A DNA stretch of 37,129 nt. It comes from Clostridium sp. GTDB taxonomy: Bacteria; Bacillota_A; Clostridia; Lachnospirales; Lachnospiraceae. The position numbers and the translations under genes are program-made. How positions within the stretch are numbered: position 1 is the stretch's first letter; the number at the start of each line of letters is the position of its first letter. The notes beneath the pieces were generated by a model, which was not told the origin of the DNA, made no database searches, and saw nothing but the letters and a program-made list of their open reading frames with translations. Positions 31,471-37,129 of this stretch are shown one piece after another. Where the stretch lies: NCBI GenBank assembly GCA_023666975.1, contig JAMPAW010000017.1, forward strand, positions 1 to 37,129. Direction: 5' to 3'.

Positions 31471-33384
31471 ATGCAGTGGAATATGGATTTTGAATTAAGC
31501 GCATTAGTTGTGCTGTTTGTTGTGGGATATTTGCAGCTGCGGGGCTGTTATGTGCCGATTAAGCGGAGCCGGATTTTTCTGGCGATTACTATATTGGAGG
31601 GGTTGACGGTTGCCTGTAATGTCGTGTCAAAGGGAATGCTGTACTATATAGGGCTGGATAAGTATACAGGCATTCGTCCGGTCATTGACATCTATTATAT
31701 GCTGCAATATGGCGTGGCCATTTTGATTATGGCATATCTGATTGCATGGAGCGGTCATCGTCCGCAGAAAAACAAACTTTCAGGCATATTGTTTATTCTC
31801 CCGGCTGTCGTTTATTTGGAGGAGATTGTCCGTAACTTTGCAACACATCACTTATATACCTACAGCAGCAGATTCGGTTATCTGGAGACGGAGGCCATAA
31901 ATGTACTCAACGGTGTTGCCGTATACTGCATACTGTACGGAGTGGTATATTGCGTAGCCCATGAGCGGTTTAATTCTTTTGGCAGGCTGACCACTATGGC
32001 GGGATTGGGACTGGCAATGATTGTGGCCGTGTTTTTGCAGCAGGGAGTACCAGATATCGTGTTTATTGATTTTGCAATGGCAGTCGTTTTGCTGATTATG
32101 TATTTTGTGGCGCAGAATCCGTCGGAGATGCTCGATTACAACACGCAGATTCTGAACCGTAATATGCTGGAAGAGCTGTTTGGCAATGATCTTGTGGCAG
32201 GACGGAGTTTTGAAATTGTGATTTTGGATTTAGATGATTTCCGTTTTACGAATAAGACCTATGGTGCTGCCGTATGTGATATGCTGCTGATTCAGATAGC
32301 CCATTTCCTGATATCGCTGACGGATATGGGGTCGGTATATCGATATGGTACGGACCAGTTTGCCGTGCGGGTTAAAGACGAGAAGCAGCGTGAAAAGATA
32401 TTGGAGCAGATACATGAACGTTTTCGTCACCCGTGGATTACCGAAGATGTCTCGCTGATGCTGACGACGACAATAAGCTGTGTTTCCTGCCCGGAGGACG
32501 GTGATCAGCTGGAAACAATCATTGATGTCATTGATTATTCCATATTACTGGCAAAAAAAGCAGGCAAAGGCGGGGTCGCATATGCAAAGGATATGGACCT
32601 TCATGCAATGCGCAAGGAACAGGCGATTGAGCAGGCTGTTGAGCTGGCGATAGAGCGGGATACAATAGAGGTATACTATCAGCCGATTTTTAATACAGAG
32701 AAGCAGGCCTATACCTCGGCGGAAGCACTGGTGCGGATTCACGATGATTTGCTGGGTAATATTTCGCCGGAGATTTTCATTCCGATTGCAGAGAAAAATG
32801 GTTCAATCGTTAAACTGGGGACGATGATTTTTGAAAAGGTATGCCGGTTTATTTCGGAACAGAATTTAAAAGAGACGAGTATTGATTACATAGAGATAAA
32901 TGTTTCTGTCGTGCAGTGTATACAGAGTGATTTTGTGGATACGTTGAACGAGATTATGGAACGCTATCAGGTACGGCCGGATCAGATTAATTTGGAGATT
33001 ACGGAAACAGCGGCCTCCAATTCTTTTGCCATTTTACAGGAGAATGTGGAACGGCTGTATCAACAGGGTATATCCTTCTCACTTGATGATTATGGTTCAG
33101 GGTATGCAACGATCGGTTATATCCATAGATTTCCGTTCTGTATTATCAAATTGGATAAGCTGATGGTGTGGGATGCCTTTGAAAATGAGCGGGCAGGAAT
33201 CACCCTAAAGCATACGGTAGGAATGCTGAAGGAATTGAAAATGCATATTGTAGCTGAAGGAGTAGAGACTCAGGAGCAGCAGAGCAAGTTGTCCAATATC
33301 GGCTGTGATTATCTGCAGGGGTGGTACTATTCAAAGGCAGTTTCAGAGCAGGAATTTGTTGACCTGATTAAAGAAGCGTGCTGA
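31471..33384 (+). CDS. Membrane EAL-domain cyclic-di-GMP phosphodiesterase with degenerate GGDEF domain
   Basis: A 637-residue protein with about seven membrane segments (residues 5-215) as an input domain, a GGDEF domain (about 225-375) and a C-terminal EAL domain (about 390-635). The GGDEF signature reads GTDQF (293-297), so diguanylate cyclase activity is unlikely; it may bind GTP as a regulator. The EAL domain keeps the catalytic and metal-binding set: EAL (418-420), EINVS, LEITET, LDDYGSG (about 538), IIKLDK, VAEGVET (about 594) and YLQGWYYSKA. It should hydrolyse c-di-GMP to pGpG. GGGAGGG at 31454-31460 supports a start at ATG 31471 or at GTG 31465; the longer frame back to 31309 would overlap the GH25 gene and is not supported. 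Confidence 0.92.
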   Translation: MQWNMDFELSALVVLFVVGYLQLRGCYVPIKRSRIFLAITILEGLTVACNVVSKGMLYYIGLDKYTGIRPVIDIYYMLQYGVAILIMAYLIAWSGHRPQKNKLSGILFILPAVVYLEEIVRNFATHHLYTYSSRFGYLETEAINVLNGVAVYCILYGVVYCVAHERFNSFGRLTTMAGLGLAMIVAVFLQQGVPDIVFIDFAMAVVLLIMYFVAQNPSEMLDYNTQILNRNMLEELFGNDLVAGRSFEIVILDLDDFRFTNKTYGAAVCDMLLIQIAHFLISLTDMGSVYRYGTDQFAVRVKDEKQREKILEQIHERFRHPWITEDVSLMLTTTISCVSCPEDGDQLETIIDVIDYSILLAKKAGKGGVAYAKDMDLHAMRKEQAIEQAVELAIERDTIEVYYQPIFNTEKQAYTSAEALVRIHDDLLGNISPEIFIPIAEKNGSIVKLGTMIFEKVCRFISEQNLKETSIDYIEINVSVVQCIQSDFVDTLNEIMERYQVRPDQINLEITETAASNSFAILQENVERLYQQGISFSLDDYGSGYATIGYIHRFPFCIIKLDKLMVWDAFENERAGITLKHTVGMLKELKMHIVAEGVETQEQQSKLSNIGCDYLQGWYYSKAVSEQEFVDLIKEAC

Positions 33385-33403
33385 TTTACAGTTAGAAATG
33401 ACG

Positions 33404-33441
33404 GTAGCACATTGCATGGGAGTGTGATGTGTTACTTTTTT
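33404..33441 (+). terminator. Terminator after the EAL gene
   Basis: GTAGCACAT (33404-33412) pairs with ATGTGTTAC (33427-33435), including one wobble pair, followed by TTTTTT. It separates the EAL gene from aroD. Confidence 0.8.
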
Positions 33442-33481
33442 AGTCGGTCGAAGAGATGTTGATGACGGAATGGAGATTTGT

Positions 33482-34246
33482 ATGGAGATAAAAACCATTA
33501 AAGTGAGAGATTTGGAATTGGGCGGGGGTGTTCCTAAGATTTGTGTGCCGGTTACCGGGCGGACAAGAGCCGATGTTTTAGAACAACTGGATTTGGCGTT
33601 AGGACAGGCTCCGGACTGTATCGAATTAAGGGCGGATTGCTATGATGATATTTTGCAGGAGAATGAGATGTTGAATTTACTGGCGCAGGTGAGGGAGCGT
33701 CTGGAAAATAGAGTGCTTTTGTTCACCTTTCGGTCGGTGGCAGAGGGCGGAAAGCGGCAAATAAGCGATGACGATTACCGCAATCTATGTATAAAGGCCT
33801 GTCAAAGCGGTTTTGTTGATTTGCTGGACGTGGAGGTGTTTGCGCAGGAAGGTGCGCTGCAGGAGATAAGAGAAGCGGCTGTCCGGCAAGGCGTGTATCT
33901 GGTGGCCAGCAGTCATGATTTCCGTGCGACACCGGAAGAGACAGAGCTTATCCGGCGGCTTCGCTATATGGAGCGGCAGGGTGCAGATATACTGAAGATT
34001 GCCGTGATGCCGCAGAGGGAGCGGGATGTGCTGACGCTGCTTTCAGCGACACTGCGGTATTATGAGGAGGGTGGCGACAAGCCGGTGATTACGATGTCCA
34101 TGGGAAAAGCGGGGATGATCAGCCGTTTGTCCGGTGAGCTTTTCGGCTCTGCGCTGACTTTTGCAACAGCCGGGGCAGCTTCGGCGCCGGGACAGCTTCC
34201 GGTAGAGGAAGTCAGGCAGGTTTTTGCGATTTTACATAGGGAGTAA
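33482..34246 (+). CDS. aroD: Type I 3-dehydroquinate dehydratase
   Basis: Third step of the shikimate pathway: dehydrates 3-dehydroquinate to 3-dehydroshikimate through a Schiff base with lysine. Numbered from ATG 33482 (254 residues), the catalytic residues are Glu48 in CIELRAD, His145 in SSHDF and Lys172 in LKIAVMP; Arg215 and Gln238 in APGQLP contact the substrate. Another ATG four codons upstream (33470) is possible; I prefer 33482 because GGAGA lies just before it and the family normally starts a few residues before the VRDLELG strand. No other shikimate gene is nearby. No clear promoter is visible after the preceding terminator. The stop overlaps an ATG (TAATG), and the following gene is 14 bases on, so they are co-transcribed. 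Confidence 0.95.
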   Translation: MEIKTIKVRDLELGGGVPKICVPVTGRTRADVLEQLDLALGQAPDCIELRADCYDDILQENEMLNLLAQVRERLENRVLLFTFRSVAEGGKRQISDDDYRNLCIKACQSGFVDLLDVEVFAQEGALQEIREAAVRQGVYLVASSHDFRATPEETELIRRLRYMERQGADILKIAVMPQRERDVLTLLSATLRYYEEGGDKPVITMSMGKAGMISRLSGELFGSALTFATAGAASAPGQLPVEEVRQVFAILHRE

Positions 34247-34260
34247 TGAGGAGGTTCTTC

Positions 34261-35868
34261 ATGAGTGAGAAAAAAAATAAATTGGATTCAGGGGTAAAAA
34301 ATATACCGAGAAATCCGAACCGTAAAATAACTGATCAGGAAATTAATCAGATTTTGAAAACGGCAGCAGAACAGGTCGCTGAGAAGGAGAATAAAGCATC
34401 AGATAAAAACCTTTCCGCCGATGAAAAGAGAAAAGCAGCAGAGGCAAAGAAGCGTGAAGAGGAGCGGAAGACTGCGGCGAAGAAACGCGAAGAGGAGCAG
34501 AGAGCGGCAGCGGCGAAGAAGCGTGAAGAGGAGCGGAAGGCTGCGGCGAAGAAACGTGAAGAGGAGCAGAGAGCGGCAGCAGCGAAGAAGCGTGAAGAGG
34601 AGCGGAAGACTGCGGCAAATAAGCGTGAGGAGGAACAGAGAGCGGCAGTAGCGAAGAGACGTGAAGAGGAGCAGAAGGCTGCGGCAAAGAAGCGTGAAGA
34701 GGAGCGGAAGACGGCAGCGAAGAAACGCGAGGAAGGAAAGAAAAATGCAGAGATAAAACGGCGTGAGGAGGAGCGCAAGGCGGCCGTAAGAAAACGTGAA
34801 GAACAGCCAGGAATAGATGATTTTGAAAAGCTGGAGGAAGAGCCTTTAGTGATAAAGAAGCCGGAGGTGAATCCATACAAGGAGAAAATGACTGTGGGAA
34901 GAGTGATTGGCGGCTTTTTGGAATTTGTCTGGACGATTTTTAAACTGGCTGTACTGCTGACGATCGTAACGGCGGTGGCAGGTTTTTTGCTGTCAAGGGA
35001 CATGATGATTCGTGGACGAAGCGGCAGCCGGCAGAGCACGGAAGGCATGGTCGTGGCATCGGAAACGCTGTCAGCTAAGTCTTCGGAGGAGAAGAAGGTC
35101 GATAAATGGCTGGAGAACATTAATCAGGAAAAAATAACCATGGAGGCGGACGACCAGAAGATTCTGGTGGCGCGTAAGGTAATTGTGAATGCGGACAGCA
35201 ATCGCTGGGCAGTGATTCTTCACGGATATAATGATGCGATGGAGAACATTTATGATATTGCCATGCACTATACCGAGCAGGGCTATAATGTGCTTATGCC
35301 CGATTTGCGGGCACACGGGGAAAGTGAGGGATCGTTTTATGGAATGGGCTGGCTGGACCGTTTAGATGTCATTAACTGGATAGATGTGATTTTGAAAGAC
35401 GATCCTTCAGCCCAGATTGTGATTCACGGTGTGGATATCGGTGCGGATACAGCGTTAATGCTTTCCGGAGAACCGGTAAAAAGTAATATTAAGGCCGTTA
35501 TCGCAGAAGGTGCATACACCAGTGCATGGGATGTCGTGAAATTAGAGTATCAGGCCAGACATACGGAATGGCCGGTATTTCCGCTGGTACATATGATGAA
35601 TCCGGTGATGAAAATATGGGCCGGATATACGTTAAAGGAAGCAGATGCGGTAAAACAGGTACAGAAAACATCAATACCGATTCTGCTGATTCGAGGAGGA
35701 AAGGATACCTATGCGTCGGAAGAGATGACCGGGCAATTAGAACAAGCCATAGCGTCTCCGCATAAGACGGTGACGATTCCGGCGGGTACGCATGGTGACT
35801 GCCGATATGCAGGTACAGAGACTTATTATCAGGAAACCTTTGAATTTGTCGAAACATATGTGGATTAA
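34261..35868 (+). CDS. Fusion protein: charged coiled-coil repeats, membrane anchor, alpha/beta hydrolase
   Basis: A 535-residue protein in three parts. Residues 63-182 are eleven imperfect 11-12-residue units of the form KKREEERKAAA, predicted to form a long charged helix in the cytoplasm. Residues 216-245 are one membrane segment. Residues 310-535 are an outward-facing alpha/beta hydrolase domain with VILHGYND (oxyanion region), PDLRAHGESEG, HGVDIGAD at 389-396, acid Asp482 in GGKDT and His511 in GTHGD. The nucleophile elbow, normally GxSxG in this family, is GVDIG with Asp392, as in haloalkane dehalogenases and epoxide hydrolases, or it may be inactive. The start is ATG 34261 with AGGAGG at 34248-34253. 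It follows aroD in one transcript; I see no functional link. Substrate unknown. Confidence 0.8.
   Translation: MSEKKNKLDSGVKNIPRNPNRKITDQEINQILKTAAEQVAEKENKASDKNLSADEKRKAAEAKKREEERKTAAKKREEEQRAAAAKKREEERKAAAKKREEEQRAAAAKKREEERKTAANKREEEQRAAVAKRREEEQKAAAKKREEERKTAAKKREEGKKNAEIKRREEERKAAVRKREEQPGIDDFEKLEEEPLVIKKPEVNPYKEKMTVGRVIGGFLEFVWTIFKLAVLLTIVTAVAGFLLSRDMMIRGRSGSRQSTEGMVVASETLSAKSSEEKKVDKWLENINQEKITMEADDQKILVARKVIVNADSNRWAVILHGYNDAMENIYDIAMHYTEQGYNVLMPDLRAHGESEGSFYGMGWLDRLDVINWIDVILKDDPSAQIVIHGVDIGADTALMLSGEPVKSNIKAVIAEGAYTSAWDVVKLEYQARHTEWPVFPLVHMMNPVMKIWAGYTLKEADAVKQVQKTSIPILLIRGGKDTYASEEMTGQLEQAIASPHKTVTIPAGTHGDCRYAGTETYYQETFEFVETYVD
34447..34806 (+). repeat. Coding tandem repeat, 33-36 bp units
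   Basis: About eleven imperfect units encode KKREEERK/QR-AAA; pairs of units form a 69-bp higher-order period that is most regular in 34447-34640. The repeat also opens long antisense frames that are not genes. Confidence 0.9.
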
Positions 35869-35880
35869 CGGATAATATTT

Positions 35881-35905
35881 TGCCGCTCATCGGAGATGAG
35901 CGGCA
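35881..35905. terminator. Hairpin between convergent hydrolase and DUF1189 genes
   Basis: TGCCGCTCATC and GATGAGCGGCA form a perfect 11-bp stem with a GGA loop, only 13 bases after one stop codon and 8 bases before the other. Neither side has a full T-tract, so termination strength is uncertain. Confidence 0.6.
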
Positions 35906-35912
35906 TTGTCTA

Positions 35913-36962
35913 TTAATCCTTTAATTTCAGTGAAAGGCCGGAGGACGAATCACTCTTTGTCTGTTCGTCTTGCGGAGCAGTTTCCTGTGTCCCGGCAAAG
36001 GGGTCTGGACGAGCCGGTTCAGCGTAGGTGTCCGCACTGTCTGCATAAGTAGATGACGTCGGTTCTCCGAAGGCCGATTTCATTGTGCCGCTGCCGGAAT
36101 TGTCCATAAAACGGTCAAAGTCATCATTTGAACCATTGGAAACCGGTCCGGATGCCGCAAGTGTCGGATCACCATGCTTTAATGTGTTTGTCATAGTAAT
36201 GATAAAGAAAATCAGGCAGGCAATGGTTCGTGCGCTTCCGCCTAATATGCCCAGCGGTTGAAAAATCGCAATGATGATGAGAAATATACTCTCGATATAG
36301 AAGGATATCCAGTAGAGTGTCGGGAAATCCTTGTCAGCGTGCGAAGCAGAATTGCAGATTAAGGCAATCAGCGTCAAAATCAGCGACATAAAAAATAATT
36401 TAATAAACTGAAACGGAATCGTAAACAGGAAGACAATGGTACAAATGCTGTAAATGACTTTGCGGTAGCCGGAGAGCAGCTGCTGTTTGGAGAAGGATTG
36501 GATTCCAAAAACTCCCATAAAATCATTCCACGACATGTTCTGATACTCACCGGTTGTTCCCCGGTAGATAACAATGTTGGTCTTGCTCATCATTAAAAGC
36601 TGTGTGAAGTTCGAGTCATTTAACATGGAGCGCAGGTTTGCCTCGGTATATTCGTTCTGGGTCGTATCAATCAGGATACAGGTTTCGTCCTCGGTGATGT
36701 TACATTGCTCTGCGCAGTAGAGTTCCCCGTTGGCATAGGAAAAATCCGGCAGGTCATTTAAGGTCTGGTTCAGCTCCTTGTCACTGGCAATGTTGAAGGC
36801 GAAGAGATAGCACAATAACAAACTGGTCAGCACACTGATAATCATTGCATAAAGTATTTTGCTGCCGGTTGACTGTCGACGCAGATTATAGAAGGAGTCG
36901 CTAAATGAAAATCCTTTTATCGCTTCGTAAATCTGGACGAATGGGTTGATTTTTTTAATCAT
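35913..36962 (-). CDS. DUF1189-like membrane protein
   Basis: A 349-residue membrane protein. The N-terminal INPFVQIYEAIKGFSFSDSFYN segment and layout match DUF1189 proteins of Firmicutes: one membrane segment near 36-60, an extracytoplasmic domain of about 110 residues with two Cys (AEQCNITEDETC), then three or four further segments (about 165-265). The last 80 residues are a disordered, Ser/Asp/Pro-rich cytoplasmic tail with the repeat-like TYADSADTYAEPA. The ATG at 36962 is chosen for its AAGGAGG (36974-36968); an upstream in-frame ATG at 37055 would add 31 residues overlapping the promoter. Function unknown; it is monocistronic and convergent with the hydrolase gene. Confidence 0.8.
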   Translation of the reverse strand: MIKKINPFVQIYEAIKGFSFSDSFYNLRRQSTGSKILYAMIISVLTSLLLCYLFAFNIASDKELNQTLNDLPDFSYANGELYCAEQCNITEDETCILIDTTQNEYTEANLRSMLNDSNFTQLLMMSKTNIVIYRGTTGEYQNMSWNDFMGVFGIQSFSKQQLLSGYRKVIYSICTIVFLFTIPFQFIKLFFMSLILTLIALICNSASHADKDFPTLYWISFYIESIFLIIIAIFQPLGILGGSARTIACLIFFIITMTNTLKHGDPTLAASGPVSNGSNDDFDRFMDNSGSGTMKSAFGEPTSSTYADSADTYAEPARPDPFAGTQETAPQDEQTKSDSSSGLSLKLKD

Positions 36963-37026
36963 AATATCCTCCTTATCCAAGGCAGGACGGGTTTGTCCTG
37001 GCAATGGGCGTGTAATTATTTTCACT

Positions 37027-37055
37027 AATTTAACACATTTGGTTATAGATAGCAA
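37027..37055 (-). promoter_or_regulatory. Promoter of the DUF1189-like gene
   Basis: On the minus strand, TTGCTA (37055-37050) and TAAATT (37032-37027) are separated by 17 bases. The remaining 74 bases to the window edge hold only a small inverted repeat (TTATCG and CGATAA) and no gene. Confidence 0.6.
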
Positions 37056-37129
37056 GCGAAGAACGGCATGGAATAGGGCAATCGCTTAATATTTTTTATC
37101 GCTATCAAAGTTTCGATAAATAAATTTCT

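Noticed and set aside
34447..34806. Possible CRISPR array or non-coding satellite
   Set aside because: Units are adjacent without spacers and stay in frame with an intact membrane and hydrolase domain downstream; it is a coding repeat.
34347..35120. 257-residue Ser/Phe/Arg-rich open frame on the minus strand
   Set aside because: Antisense of the KKREEERK repeat; its repetitive SSSRFFAA pattern is the mirror of the coding repeat and it has no start signals.

Overview
The window looks like a chromosomal segment of an anaerobic, spore-forming Firmicute, most likely a member of the Lachnospiraceae (class Clostridia). The reasons are its sporulation genes (spoVT, yabP, yabQ, spoIIE), its oxygen-sensitive enzymes (HydF for [FeFe] hydrogenase maturation and the glycyl-radical ribonucleotide reductase NrdD), GGAGG-type ribosome binding sites, TTGACA/TATAAT promoters, and synteny with the Bacillus yabO-yabP-yabQ-divIC-spoIIE-tilS-hpt-ftsH block. 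The taxon is inferred from gene content; no rRNA is present to confirm it.

Layout. 1-2.5 kb: the end of a Dam-type adenine methyltransferase and an AlwI-family restriction endonuclease, an AT-rich restriction-modification unit cut by the left edge. 2.6-8 kb: pyrG (-) and a divergent FtsH paralogue (+) leave a 332-base gap that carries promoters and a 12-bp inverted repeat; a membrane-anchored C39-like protein (-) follows. 8.1-13.5 kb: hydF, a nucleotidyltransferase with galE, class II aldolase fba, and an orphan solute-binding lipoprotein that shares a terminator with tRNA-Pro(CGG). 13.8-15.5 kb: a 71-aa unknown gene, bioY with a BirA-like operator, and a HAD phosphatase. 15.6-24.3 kb: the conserved sporulation, division and housekeeping block spoVT, hup, rqcP, yabP, yabQ, divIC, spoIIE, tilS, hpt, ftsH. 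24.3-24.7 kb: a gap with a candidate C-rich small RNA. 24.7-29.9 kb: a GH13 alpha-glucanase, a cyclophilin (-), and nrdD under a promoter overlapped by NrdR-like boxes. 30-37 kb: a cold-shock protein (-), a GH25 lipoprotein, a membrane EAL phosphodiesterase, aroD, a coiled-coil/transmembrane/alpha-beta hydrolase fusion, and a DUF1189-type membrane protein (-).

Most of the window is ordinary core genome. Its less ordinary parts are the structured intergenic RNA candidate at about 24.52-24.62 kb, the alpha/beta hydrolase with Asp at the nucleophile position behind an 11-unit charged repeat, the C39-like protein with Ala at the usual catalytic Cys position, the divergent second FtsH, and several well-formed operator candidates (NrdR, BirA, Spo0A). 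I saw no CRISPR array, insertion sequence, prophage or rRNA. All functional statements rest on motif recognition by eye; no database search was run.
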